Shown here: positions 16,601-24,455 of the stretch, in pieces | How the letters are laid out: the number at the start of each line of letters is the position of its first letter | Position numbering within the stretch: position 1 is the first letter of the stretch | DNA from: Firm-04 sp045617625 | GTDB taxonomy: Bacteria; Bacillota; Clostridia; Oscillospirales; Ruminococcaceae | Reading direction: 5' to 3' | NCBI GenBank assembly: GCA_045617625.1 | Contig: JAZLJA010000023.1 | Span: 62,001 to 126,000, forward strand | Length of the DNA stretch: 64,000 bases | Program-made: the position numbers and the translations under genes | The notes under the pieces: generated by a model | What the model was told of the DNA's origin: nothing | Database searches by the model: none | What the model saw: only the letters and a program-made list of their open reading frames with translations

Positions 16601-17560
16601 ATGAAAAAGACAAAACAAACAGCGATTACAGCACTTATGTTGGCTGCTTCTGCATCTCTTTCATCAACCGCAGCTTTTGCGACCGATAAGGTTTTTCCAA
16701 TGTCTGCGGTATATGGTCCTCCTCCTGCAAGCCTAAATATTCCAGGAGATATCAACGGAGATTCTGTGATAGACGGACAAGATCTGACTGTATTGCTTCG
16801 TGCGAAAAATGACGATTTTTCGGATTCCGTCCGGAAAGAAAAGTCTGACCTGAATGGCGATTCATTGCTGGATGATACAGATGCGAAAATGCTGATAAAT
16901 TATCTCAACGGAAGAACGTCATCTTTGAAACTGAAAGAAGATCTCAACTCTGACAATATTGTTGATTTGCAGGACTTCCAAACAATGAAAGAAGCCCTGT
17001 CTGATTCGGACTCACCTGTCTATGACGCAGACATGAACAATGACGGGGTGCTGGACGATAATGATCTTACCATTGTGATGAGTTACATTGCCAAACATCC
17101 GGAAAGTGTCAAGATGCCCAAATATAAGGTTGAAGAAGACTATGCCGATTTTGACTTCAATGGCGACAAAAACCTTGACCTTCTTGATTTGGCTGTGTTC
17201 GTCGAAAAGACGGTTCAGAATCAGAACAAAACCGAAGGCGATATTGAATGGGCAAAAGCTCGAATCAGAAATCTTTCGGATATGCTGATAGATTTCGGTC
17301 ATGCCAAAGAACTTGTTGAGTTTTTCGCTGATTCACCCTATGATGTGAACAATGACCTTACCGTGGATATGAATGATTATAATCCACTGATCAGTGCGAC
17401 ATGGAATCATCACAATCCATATGACAAAAACAATGATGTGAACAAAGACGGTGTGGTCGATCGAGATGACCTCAACGCACTTTACAATTATATGCATCAA
17501 TATAAGCTTTGGGACGATTTACATTTCAGTCCGATCTATGGTCCGCCGCCAACTGACTGA
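16601..17560 (+). CDS. Secreted multi-dockerin protein with N- and C-terminal YGPPP
   Basis: A 319-residue paralogue of the preceding protein, ten bases downstream of it. Signal peptide residues 1-27 (after AFA). YGPPP begins at Tyr38, the same position as in its neighbour. About seven dockerin-like calcium loops follow (GDINGDSVIDGQD, SDLNGDSLLDDTD, EDLNSDNIVDLQD, ADMNNDGVLDDND, FDFNGDKNLDLLD, YDVNNDLTVDMND, NDVNKDGVVDRDD). The protein ends with IYGPPPTD, Tyr313 being seven residues from the end. There is no enzymatic domain. The motif at both ends of an otherwise calcium-binding chain suggests that it, not the dockerins, is what the adjacent radical SAM enzyme recognises; this is inference. 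Confidence 0.8.
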   Translation: MKKTKQTAITALMLAASASLSSTAAFATDKVFPMSAVYGPPPASLNIPGDINGDSVIDGQDLTVLLRAKNDDFSDSVRKEKSDLNGDSLLDDTDAKMLINYLNGRTSSLKLKEDLNSDNIVDLQDFQTMKEALSDSDSPVYDADMNNDGVLDDNDLTIVMSYIAKHPESVKMPKYKVEEDYADFDFNGDKNLDLLDLAVFVEKTVQNQNKTEGDIEWAKARIRNLSDMLIDFGHAKELVEFFADSPYDVNNDLTVDMNDYNPLISATWNHHNPYDKNNDVNKDGVVDRDDLNALYNYMHQYKLWDDLHFSPIYGPPPTD

Positions 17561-17586
17561 TCCACGCAAAGGAAGGACATTCAACC

Positions 17587-18639
17587 ATGCTGAACATCAT
17601 AAACAAAAAGAAACGGATGCGTGAATTGGAACAAATACGGCAAAACCAGCTTGAACATTTGTTTCTTGAACTCACCATGCGCTGCAACGAACGATGTCTG
17701 CATTGCGGAAGTCGTTGCGGCGATGTCACGAAAGACGAACTGACCGCACAGAATTACCACGATTTTCTATCTCAAGTTGCTGAGGACTTTGATCCGAAGC
17801 GTTTTACACTTTGCATCACGGGCGGCGAACCACTCATTCGCAAAGATTTCTTCGAAATCATGGACGATGCTAATCAACTCGGCTTTCTTTGGGGCATGAC
17901 ATCCAATGCAACACTGATCACCCCTGATGTCGCGAAAGATTTACGCCGATGCGGCATGAAAACAATTTCTGTCAGTATTGACGGAATGCCTGAAACACAC
18001 GATGCATTTCGCCGCACCCCCGGCGGATGGCAGAAAGCGATGGACGGCATCGAAAATATGTTAAAAGTCGGCGGATTTCAGCATATTCAGGTCACAACAG
18101 TTGTGACACACCAGAATATCAATCAGCTAGATGAGCTGTTCAATATCTTTAACGAAATGGACATTGATTCTTGGAGAATCGTCAATATCGACCCGATTGG
18201 CAGAGCCCGAGAGCATCCGGAATTACTGATGGATAGCGATGATTATGTCCGAATGTTCGAGTACATCCGTAACAAACGTATGGCAGGAGAACCTGTTACC
18301 TACGGCTGCGAACATTACCTCGGTATGGATTATGAACGCGAAGTCCGCGATTGGTATTTTCACTGTGGTGCAGGCAAACAAATCGCAAGCATCATGTGCA
18401 ACGGCGATATCACGGCATGTCTTGACATCGAGCGAAGACCCGAGTTTATTATGGGAAATATCTTCAAAGACAGATTCAAAGACGTATGGGAGAACGGATT
18501 CCAGATTTTCCGAAAAGGACTCACCTGCGATAACTGCGAGAAATGCGGAGAATTCGAGTTCTGTAAGGGCGGCGCATACCATACTTGGAATTTTGACGAA
18601 AACAGACCCAATGTTTGCTTTAAGGATATCCTTTTTTAA
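17587..18639 (+). CDS. Radical SAM/SPASM peptide-modifying enzyme
   Basis: A 350-residue enzyme. The radical SAM cluster ligands are C33, C37 and C40 (CNERCLHC), with GGEP in ITGGEPLIRKDFF and a late SPASM region of seven or more cysteines (CGAGKQIASIMCNGDITAC, then CDNCEKCGEFEFC and a final NVC) that would bind auxiliary Fe-S clusters. SPASM enzymes typically modify ribosomal peptides or proteins. It follows two secreted multi-dockerin proteins by 26 bases, so these are the likely substrates, modified in the cytoplasm before Sec export. From memory, a maturase family labelled FibroRumin has been named for Fibrobacter and Ruminococcus; this gene may belong to it, but I cannot confirm that here. 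Confidence 0.88.
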   Translation: MLNIINKKKRMRELEQIRQNQLEHLFLELTMRCNERCLHCGSRCGDVTKDELTAQNYHDFLSQVAEDFDPKRFTLCITGGEPLIRKDFFEIMDDANQLGFLWGMTSNATLITPDVAKDLRRCGMKTISVSIDGMPETHDAFRRTPGGWQKAMDGIENMLKVGGFQHIQVTTVVTHQNINQLDELFNIFNEMDIDSWRIVNIDPIGRAREHPELLMDSDDYVRMFEYIRNKRMAGEPVTYGCEHYLGMDYEREVRDWYFHCGAGKQIASIMCNGDITACLDIERRPEFIMGNIFKDRFKDVWENGFQIFRKGLTCDNCEKCGEFEFCKGGAYHTWNFDENRPNVCFKDILF

Positions 18640-18672
18640 TCCAAATTTTATATTTTTAAGGAGCGTATGAAA

Positions 18673-19185
18673 ATGAACTATTGTGAAAAATGTGGAAGTG
18701 TCATTCCGGACGGTCAGACACAGTGCCCCAACTGTGTACCCGAAAAACCTGCGCAGGATGTGCAGGAGAAAATCAATGATATCGGTGACAACTTGAAGAA
18801 CACCGCTCAGACAGTCCTCGAAAATTGCGCCGACCACACTGCTGAATATGATGCTGATGACATCACCACCAACCGCGGTATGGCAATTCTCTCTTACTTC
18901 TCTTGGCTTGTTCTGATCCCGATTATCAAAGCAAAAACACCATATGTCAAATTCCATGCAAATCAGGGCCTTATTCTTGCGATCGCCGGAACAGCAGGTT
19001 ATCTGCTTGTCTGGGTTCTGTCCGCACTGTTTGGCAGAGTCTTCCTTCTCAAGACGATCGTGAAACTGCTTCGCTTGGTTGTATATGTTCTCATTGCTAT
19101 TTTCTCCATTCTCGGCATCGTCAACGCAGCCAACGACAAGGCAAAAGAACTTCCGATTATCGGAGGCATCCGCATTCTCAAATAA
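18673..19185 (+). CDS. Zinc-ribbon membrane protein (DUF4870-like)
   Basis: A 170-residue protein with an N-terminal zinc ribbon (CEKCG near residues 4-8, then CPNC at about 21-24), an amphipathic linker (about 30-60), then a membrane domain of three helices (NRGMAILSYFSWLVLIPI, KFHANQGLILAIAGTAGYLLVW, VVYVLIAIFSILGIVNA). The latter resembles DUF4870/Tic20-like small membrane proteins. The ATG at 18673 is preferred over 18667 because AAGGAG is nine bases upstream of it and only three from the other. Last gene before the terminator of the dockerin/radical SAM operon; function unknown. Confidence 0.75.
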   Translation: MNYCEKCGSVIPDGQTQCPNCVPEKPAQDVQEKINDIGDNLKNTAQTVLENCADHTAEYDADDITTNRGMAILSYFSWLVLIPIIKAKTPYVKFHANQGLILAIAGTAGYLLVWVLSALFGRVFLLKTIVKLLRLVVYVLIAIFSILGIVNAANDKAKELPIIGGIRILK

Positions 19186-19194
19186 TGTATCTTT

Positions 19195-19231
19195 CAAGCG
19201 TACAATGTTTTATACATTGTACGCTTGTTAT
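19195..19231 (+). terminator. Terminator of dockerin/radical SAM operon
   Basis: A 13-bp perfect stem CAAGCGTACAATG / CATTGTACGCTTG followed by TTATT. It ends the four-gene unit that starts at the promoter near 15640. Confidence 0.8.
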
Positions 19232-19276
19232 TCCTACACATATTCTTTTTCAAACCCTCAGTGAAAGGATTCATAT

Positions 19277-19954
19277 ATGCAGCTGCTGATGATACTGGCG
19301 ATTTTGCCCGCTTTTTTATTACTCGTCTACATCAAAAAGCTTGATAGAATTGATAAAGAGCCAACAGACCTCCTCATCAAGCTGTTTGCATTCGGCGCAT
19401 TGACTACGGTTTCCGCAGTCATCTTGGAACTCCTCGGTGATTTCATTCTTAGGATGTTCTTTACCCAAAACGCGCTCCCCTATAAGTTAATCAGCAACTT
19501 TATCGTTGTTGCTCTGGCTGAAGAAGCGGGGAAATATTATGTACTCAACAAAATCACAAAGAATCACTACGCATTCAACTATACTTTCGACGCAGTTGTT
19601 TATGCTGTAACAGTATCTCTCGGCTTTGCAACGCTCGAAAATATCCTGTATGTCCTTGTAGGGGGAATCGGAACTGCCCTGCTGCGAGCGGTAATGTCTG
19701 TTCCCGGTCACGCGATTTTTGGTGTTTTCATGGGATACTATTATGGAATTTCCAAAATGAAACACAGGAAAAAAATAGGTGTATTGCTTGCACCTGTCCT
19801 GCTTCACGGATTCTATGATTTTTGTCTGAACATGAATCACCCCGCATTTTTCGTTGCATTTCTAATGTTTGAAATCATAATCACAATTGTGGCAGCACGG
19901 AAAGTTCGAGTGCTTTCGGATGAAGACACCCCTCTCGAAGACAGTTTCTATTGA
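19277..19954 (+). CDS. prsW: PrsW-family intramembrane metalloprotease
   Basis: A 225-residue membrane protein with about seven helices. It has the PrsW/CPBP-type active-site motifs: EEAGK (AEEAGKYY), the GFATLEN segment, PGHAIFGVFMG and a C-terminal HGFYDF. Family members cut transmembrane anti-sigma factors in B. subtilis; no anti-sigma gene is nearby. GAAAGGA precedes the ATG. It follows the dockerin/radical SAM operon after a terminator, so joint function is only a possibility. Confidence 0.85.
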   Translation: MQLLMILAILPAFLLLVYIKKLDRIDKEPTDLLIKLFAFGALTTVSAVILELLGDFILRMFFTQNALPYKLISNFIVVALAEEAGKYYVLNKITKNHYAFNYTFDAVVYAVTVSLGFATLENILYVLVGGIGTALLRAVMSVPGHAIFGVFMGYYYGISKMKHRKKIGVLLAPVLLHGFYDFCLNMNHPAFFVAFLMFEIIITIVAARKVRVLSDEDTPLEDSFY

Positions 19955-19992
19955 CTTCTCATCCTCAAATACATGACGAATAGGTACGATCT

Positions 19993-21729
19993 ATGAAACA
20001 ACTGACAACACACGGAATTCCAAAAATCAAAAAATGGGTGCCGATTACAGCAGCTATTACAAATATTCTGCTGGTATCGGCACTGCTTTTTTTGCGTGGA
20101 ACAGGAACAATACAGGTGTTTGGTACGGAAATAAACCGCTATACACCATTTTTGAACCTTGTCGGTTCTGAAATCACAGGTTTTAACGATCTCTCAGAGT
20201 TGCTCGAGCATTTTCCATTTTTGCTTCGTGTAGATTTGGGCAGCTATCCACTTACCTGCACAGAACTGCATCAATTACAGGATGCCCACCCGAAAGCACG
20301 ATTTCACTGCGAGACATTCGTGAATCTGTTTGGGAAATCGTATGCAACAACATTGCAAACACTAGATTTTTCAGATGTACGGCTCTCCCAAAGCCAAGTT
20401 CTGAAAAAAGACCTAGCCCTCTTTCCACAACTTCAGTCTGTTGTATTGGGAGAAAATACAATTCCTCTTCAGGAACGAACAGATCTTCAGTTTCTGTATC
20501 CTTCCGTTGATTTTGATGCAGTTGCAACTATCAACTTATGTGGAACAGCTTTTCCGGAAACCGCAGAGGATATCAGACTACGTGTGACGCAGCTCAACGG
20601 TACTGAACTCCTTGAAAATTTACGTTACTTTCCGAATCTGAAAAGGATCTCCTGTCATACGGCTGCCATTCCGTTGGAGGAATGCAAACAAATTTCCGAA
20701 ACATATCCAAACGTGGAAGTATCCATTGCCGGTACATTTGAGATGTATGGCAAAGAGTTTCGTGACGACACTCGTTTTATTGACCTTACTGATGTTACAT
20801 TGGATTCACATTTGATAGAGAATCTTCACACTTTTGTACATCCTGATAAAGTCGATTTGCATGGGCAGGAACTCACTCTCGAACAGAAAACTGCGCTCGC
20901 TGAGGCATACCCCAATACTGTTTTTGGGTGGAAAATCGTTGTTGCGGGCGTTGAAGCAGACTCTTTTGAAAACGAGCTGATTCTTGATAAACACAAGATC
21001 ACAGATTTGAATGAAGTCAACGACTCGCTTATCTATTTGCCGCAGCTAAAAACGCTCTCCATGTGCGACTGTGGACTTTCCAATGAAGTCATGGCTGATT
21101 TTCGCAGTCAACATCCGAATTTGGAAGTGATCTGGCGTGTGTATCTCGGCAAATGGACGCTTAAAACGAATGCAGTCGCATTCTCCGTTCAGATTTTCAA
21201 ATACGACTATCGCCGCATGACCTCCAAAGATATTGAAGTGCTGAAATATTGTCCGAATTTGCAGGCATTGGATATCGGTCATCAGGCGATCACAGACTTA
21301 TCTGTCATTGGCGACTATCTTCCCAATCTCCGAATTTTGATTTTGGCTGATAACAGTGTGTGCGATTTAACACCGCTTTCCAAGTTGGAACATCTCCACT
21401 ATCTTGAACTGTTTGTCAATCGCGTTACGGATTTGACACCACTGGCCTCCTGCAAAGAACTGGTGGATTTGAATATCAGCTACAACTATGGTCTGCGAGA
21501 TGTAACCGCTCTCATGAATTTGCCAATGCTTGAGCGTCTATGGCTCGAACATACTTCCATTTCCAATGCATCCTTCAAACAGCTTCGTGAAACCTATCCT
21601 GACACAAAAGTAGTTTCCTATGGGACAGGTTCCGTTGACCAAGGCTGGCGCACGCATGAACGCTACTATGCAATGCAGGATTCCTACCATCATGACTATC
21701 TCAGCGATTCTTTTGCCAAGTATGGCTAA
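19993..21729 (+). CDS. Membrane-anchored leucine-rich-repeat protein
   Basis: A 578-residue protein with one N-terminal membrane segment (about residues 17-35) and the rest outside the cell. The outer part consists of irregular leucine-rich repeats: an early degenerate series (LPFLLRVDLGSYPLT-type units alternating with YP-x-V/AHP-x-A segments) and a clear set near residues 425-545 (NLRILILADNSVCDLTPLSKLEHLHYLELFVNRVTDLTPLASC). The unusual alternating unit recurs about four times and is not classic LRR. A weak AGG precedes the ATG. It lies 38 bases after prsW and may be co-transcribed. Ligand unknown. Confidence 0.78.
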   Translation: MKQLTTHGIPKIKKWVPITAAITNILLVSALLFLRGTGTIQVFGTEINRYTPFLNLVGSEITGFNDLSELLEHFPFLLRVDLGSYPLTCTELHQLQDAHPKARFHCETFVNLFGKSYATTLQTLDFSDVRLSQSQVLKKDLALFPQLQSVVLGENTIPLQERTDLQFLYPSVDFDAVATINLCGTAFPETAEDIRLRVTQLNGTELLENLRYFPNLKRISCHTAAIPLEECKQISETYPNVEVSIAGTFEMYGKEFRDDTRFIDLTDVTLDSHLIENLHTFVHPDKVDLHGQELTLEQKTALAEAYPNTVFGWKIVVAGVEADSFENELILDKHKITDLNEVNDSLIYLPQLKTLSMCDCGLSNEVMADFRSQHPNLEVIWRVYLGKWTLKTNAVAFSVQIFKYDYRRMTSKDIEVLKYCPNLQALDIGHQAITDLSVIGDYLPNLRILILADNSVCDLTPLSKLEHLHYLELFVNRVTDLTPLASCKELVDLNISYNYGLRDVTALMNLPMLERLWLEHTSISNASFKQLRETYPDTKVVSYGTGSVDQGWRTHERYYAMQDSYHHDYLSDSFAKYG

Positions 21730-21828
21730 TATCCTAAATATACAAAGCACCCGTATATTATTCCCGTTCTACGCATATGTCGAAACGTAGTATTATATAT
21801 ATGAATTAATTTATTGTTTGCTTTATGG

Positions 21829-21834
21829 TATAAT
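21829..21834 (+). promoter_or_regulatory. Extended -10 promoter of broken HD gene
   Basis: TGGTATAAT with -10 at 21829-21834; the -35 is poor (TTAATT). It is followed by GAGGATATTACATG, so the 5' signals of the pseudogene are intact. Confidence 0.5.
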
Positions 21835-21865
21835 GGATTCAGATTCTTGAATATGAGGATATTAC

Positions 21866-22159
21866 ATGAACACAAAAGAATTTTTGGAAATACTCCACAC
21901 TGCAGAAAAAATGAAAGATACAGCACGTCACTGTACCACAACAAACAGAACCCGTCAAGGTCAAGCCGCCTTTGGCGGTGGCTGCATTATGCCTCCGGTT
22001 CAAAATCTAAAGACAGCTCTGCTTTCAGGCATAACAAAAGCACCCTCTCAGATTTTGAAAGAGTGCTGTATGCCATTAGGGTATCTGTTTGTTATGGAAT
22101 GTTCCATAATTCTGATTTTGAGTTTTGTGGATCGGATTTTTGCTGTTCCAATAGGCTAA
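21866..22159 (+). pseudogene. Remnant of YfbR-like HD-domain hydrolase gene
   Basis: The frame begins with about 22 residues (MNTKEFLEILHTAEKMKDTARH) that read like the N-terminus of the YfbR-type HD-domain 5'-nucleotidase family. The expected continuation with the histidine-rich RHESVAEHSW motif is missing. From about 21935 the sequence is unrelated: a Gly/Cys/Pro-containing stretch, then a hydrophobic tail. A perfect 8-bp inverted repeat (TTATGGAA TG TTCCATAA, 22092-22109) lies in the tail. The promoter and ribosome binding site are present, so the body of the gene seems to have been replaced or deleted. The family assignment is from a short match. Confidence 0.55.
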
Positions 22160-22165
22160 ACCTAC

Positions 22166-22888
22166 TTATTCAAATGTTTTGTCATAAGTATTTTTTGCAA
22201 TCTCAGAATAATTATTATAGTCGCCCCAATAATCGGGATATGGGGATTGGATAAAATCCAATCTATACATACTATCTAAAGAGCCTTGTGTATTAATAAC
22301 CATATCGTTTAATAGTAATTTACCGTTTTCATTAACGATTACGTAAATGTACTCACCATATGCTCCGGTTTGATCCTTATAAATTCCCTTTACTATTGCT
22401 TTCCCACTATCAATGTCGAATGCAGTCAAATCAAAATATGAATTATTAGAATATGGCATGGATTCAACAATACAATGATTGATTGAGTAGACCAAGTATT
22501 CACCTAACGAATCATATTGAACAATGCTATCAAAATCTGCTTCGTCGATTTTATTATACATTCTTGCCCATTTATGACACATATCATTGCAAAAGCTTTG
22601 TATTGCATCTTTGTCTTCGATACAAAGTGAATTCGGATTTTTGACATCATATGTGGATGTAACTTCGATTGAATCAACTGATGTGTTTGAAATATCTACA
22701 TCAGAACTCTTCTTTGAATAATCACTATTAAGCCCAGATTCAAACTCAATATTTTGAGATGTTTCAGTTGGATTTAGGGTAGAACTACTATCACTTGATG
22801 ACTCCTGTGATGAATTGTTACATGACGAAAATGTACCAAAAGCAAATGCTATACAAATCGCAAAGAAGCATTTATGCATAATATCCAT
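22166..22888 (-). CDS. Putative lipoprotein, unknown function
   Basis: A 240-residue protein with a lipoprotein signal (lipobox FSSC) followed by a long Ser/Asn/Asp spacer (about residues 24-70) and a globular domain (about 80-240) with aromatic/acidic strands near the end. I recognise no family. AGGAGG lies 13 bases before the ATG at 22888 and 10 before a TTG at 22891, which is an alternative start. The gene is more A/T-rich than its neighbours, begins 61 bases from the deleted insertion sequence and ends next to the HD remnant, so this short region looks like an accessory patch. Confidence 0.65.
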   Translation of the reverse strand: MDIMHKCFFAICIAFAFGTFSSCNNSSQESSSDSSSTLNPTETSQNIEFESGLNSDYSKKSSDVDISNTSVDSIEVTSTYDVKNPNSLCIEDKDAIQSFCNDMCHKWARMYNKIDEADFDSIVQYDSLGEYLVYSINHCIVESMPYSNNSYFDLTAFDIDSGKAIVKGIYKDQTGAYGEYIYVIVNENGKLLLNDMVINTQGSLDSMYRLDFIQSPYPDYWGDYNNYSEIAKNTYDKTFE

Positions 22889-22948
22889 CAATTCTTAATA
22901 TCCTCCTACTATAACCTGAGTAAATTTGAGATTGTCTCTTATTTAATG

Positions 22949-22961
22949 TAGTCTCTCCTCA
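22949..22961 (+). repeat. Left terminal inverted repeat of the deleted IS
   Basis: TAGTCTCTCCTCA, the exact reverse complement of 23553-23565. Confidence 0.85.
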
Positions 22962-22975
22962 TTAAGGTCATAATT

Positions 22976-23443
22976 TCAAAAGCAAACTAATCGACCATAT
23001 GAGAGCGTGAAATTCACCAAAAAATGAATGAAGCGCAAAAGCATCGCCGCAAGGCGGTCGATGTTCATTGCAATGATGCTGAGAACAATCGATGCTTTTG
23101 TTGTATCTTCTCTTTTTGTAAGCAACAGACCCGGACCGAATTTGCGTTTTGCGAGGAATGAACTTTCGCTCCACTTCAATTCGATCTGTATTGTCCATAT
23201 ATGCGATCTTCTTTTCCGCCTTACTGTCTGCATCCTTCTTCGGTCTGCCAAGTCTTTTGCCGGAAAGACGGATGCCATGCTCTTTGCAGTATAAGATGTT
23301 GTCACGATTGCGATAGATCTGATCTGCAAGAACACGCTCAGGATAATGTCTGGTGCGTTTTTTGTAATTTGCAATCGCCGTATTCAAAACGGCTGATTGA
23401 AATCTGTGAATGAGATCTGCTTTTCTCTCTTGAACTTATACAT
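22976..23443 (-). pseudogene. Transposase remnant (DDE type), deleted and frameshifted
   Basis: The ATG at 23443 (GGAGG upstream) begins MYKFKREKQISFTDFNQPF, typical of the N-terminus of IS5/IS1182-type transposases, and then meets a stop. The next recognisable part is the C-terminal segment with YPERVLADQIYRNRDN, YCKEHGIRLSG and LGRPKK. The final part (RIEVERKF, then LAKRKFGPGLLLTKREDTTKASI and IAMNIDRLAAMLLRF) lies in another frame, so there is at least one frameshift near 23150. The central DDE region (several hundred residues) is absent. Not functional. Confidence 0.8.
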
Positions 23444-23552
23444 GGCATCCTCCGAAGTGCAAGCTTTTTTCTCGTTTGACGGCTTTTTCCTTGCACTTCT
23501 ATTATGCCATATATTATCGCTTTTGTCGATACTTCGTGAGTTTTATTTGGCT

Positions 23553-23565
23553 TGAGGAGAGACTA
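23553..23565 (-). repeat. Right terminal inverted repeat of the deleted IS
   Basis: TGAGGAGAGACTA, the exact reverse complement of 22949-22961. It ends eight bases before the stop codon end of aguB at 23574, so the element abuts the end of the polyamine operon. Confidence 0.85.
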
Positions 23566-23573
23566 ATTATATT

Positions 23574-24455
23574 TCATTGTTTACCTGAGAAAAAATCATA
23601 GCATTCAGGGCGACGATCACGAAAAATTCCCCAGTTCAGGCGTTCTTCTGCCAGAACGTCCAAATCAAAACACTGCGTAAGAATACAATCACCCTCACGC
23701 GGAGCAGCAGCCATAATTGCACCAGTTCCATCTGTAATAAACGATGAACCGAAAAACTTCAAAGCAGATTTCTGATTGGAATTTTCCTTGCATGGTTCGA
23801 CATATTCCGTGCCTACGCGATTTGCCGCTGCTACGGGCATCAGATTTGCCGCTGCATGCCCCTGCATCACACGCTGCCAGTGCGGCATACTGTCCACCTC
23901 AAGAATCGGTTCAGAACCGATTGCCGTTGGGAAAAACAGGATCTCTGCTCCATTCTCGGCAAGCCCGCGTGCTGTTTCAGGAAACCATTGATCCCAACAA
24001 ATGCCTACCCCAATGCGTGCATAACGGGTGTTCCAGACACGAAAGCCTGTATTTCCAGGTGTAAAATAGAACTTTTCCTGATAATAATGGTCATCAGGAA
24101 TATGTGTTTTGCGGTACACGCCTAAAATGGAGCCATCAGCATCAATCACCGCAACAGAATTATACAGTACATTTCCATCACGCTCATAAAAACTGATTGG
24201 TAGAACGACAGAGAGTTCTTTTGCAACGATCTGAAAATGGATCACTGCATCGTTTTCAGACAAAGGCTTTGCATACTGATAGAAATCATATCGACGCTCC
24301 TGACAAAAATAAGGACGTTCAAAAAGTTCAGGCAATAAGATGATTTCTGAACCATCTGCAGCCGCATGGCGCACCAATTCATCTGCATTTGCAATATTCT
24401 CTTGAACAGTGCCCTGACACGACATCTGAACCGTCGATATCGTTACATCCCGCAT
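23574..24455 (-). CDS. aguB: N-carbamoylputrescine amidase
   Basis: Hydrolyses N-carbamoylputrescine to putrescine, CO2 and ammonia. A 293-residue nitrilase-superfamily enzyme with the Glu-Lys-Cys triad at E43 (LPELFE), K116 (YRKTHIP) and C153 (GICWDQW). The length and the C-terminal RRPECYDFF fit AguB. The ATG has AAAGGAG upstream and overlaps the end of aguA by 13 bases, so translation is coupled. Last gene of the polyamine operon; no terminator is visible because the deleted insertion sequence starts right after it. Confidence 0.93.
   Translation of the reverse strand: MRDVTISTVQMSCQGTVQENIANADELVRHAAADGSEIILLPELFERPYFCQERRYDFYQYAKPLSENDAVIHFQIVAKELSVVLPISFYERDGNVLYNSVAVIDADGSILGVYRKTHIPDDHYYQEKFYFTPGNTGFRVWNTRYARIGVGICWDQWFPETARGLAENGAEILFFPTAIGSEPILEVDSMPHWQRVMQGHAAANLMPVAAANRVGTEYVEPCKENSNQKSALKFFGSSFITDGTGAIMAAAPREGDCILTQCFDLDVLAEERLNWGIFRDRRPECYDFFSGKQ

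Larger units (their letters stand above)
22949..23565. mobile_element. Internally deleted IS5/IS1182-like insertion sequence
   Basis: A 617-base element bounded by perfect 13-bp terminal inverted repeats (TAGTCTCTCCTCA at 22949-22961 and TGAGGAGAGACTA at 23553-23565). Inside is a minus-strand transposase remnant whose start and end are recognisable but whose middle is missing; intact relatives are about 1.5 kb. An inner 10-bp inverted repeat GAAGTGCAAG...CTTGCACTTC (23454-23499) lies before the transposase start. No clear target duplication was found. It is probably non-autonomous, mobilised if at all by a full copy elsewhere. Confidence 0.8.

Noticed and set aside
15748..17560. CRISPR-like or DNA-level tandem repeat in the dockerin genes
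   Set aside because: The repetition is at the protein level (EF-hand-like calcium loops); the DNA units are divergent.
18223..19197. 324-codon minus-strand frame opposite the radical SAM gene end and zinc-ribbon gene
   Set aside because: Both plus-strand genes have ribosome binding sites and known motifs; the antisense frame has neither.
22949..23565. Target-site duplication of the deleted IS
   Set aside because: The bases flanking the two 13-bp ends do not form a convincing direct repeat.
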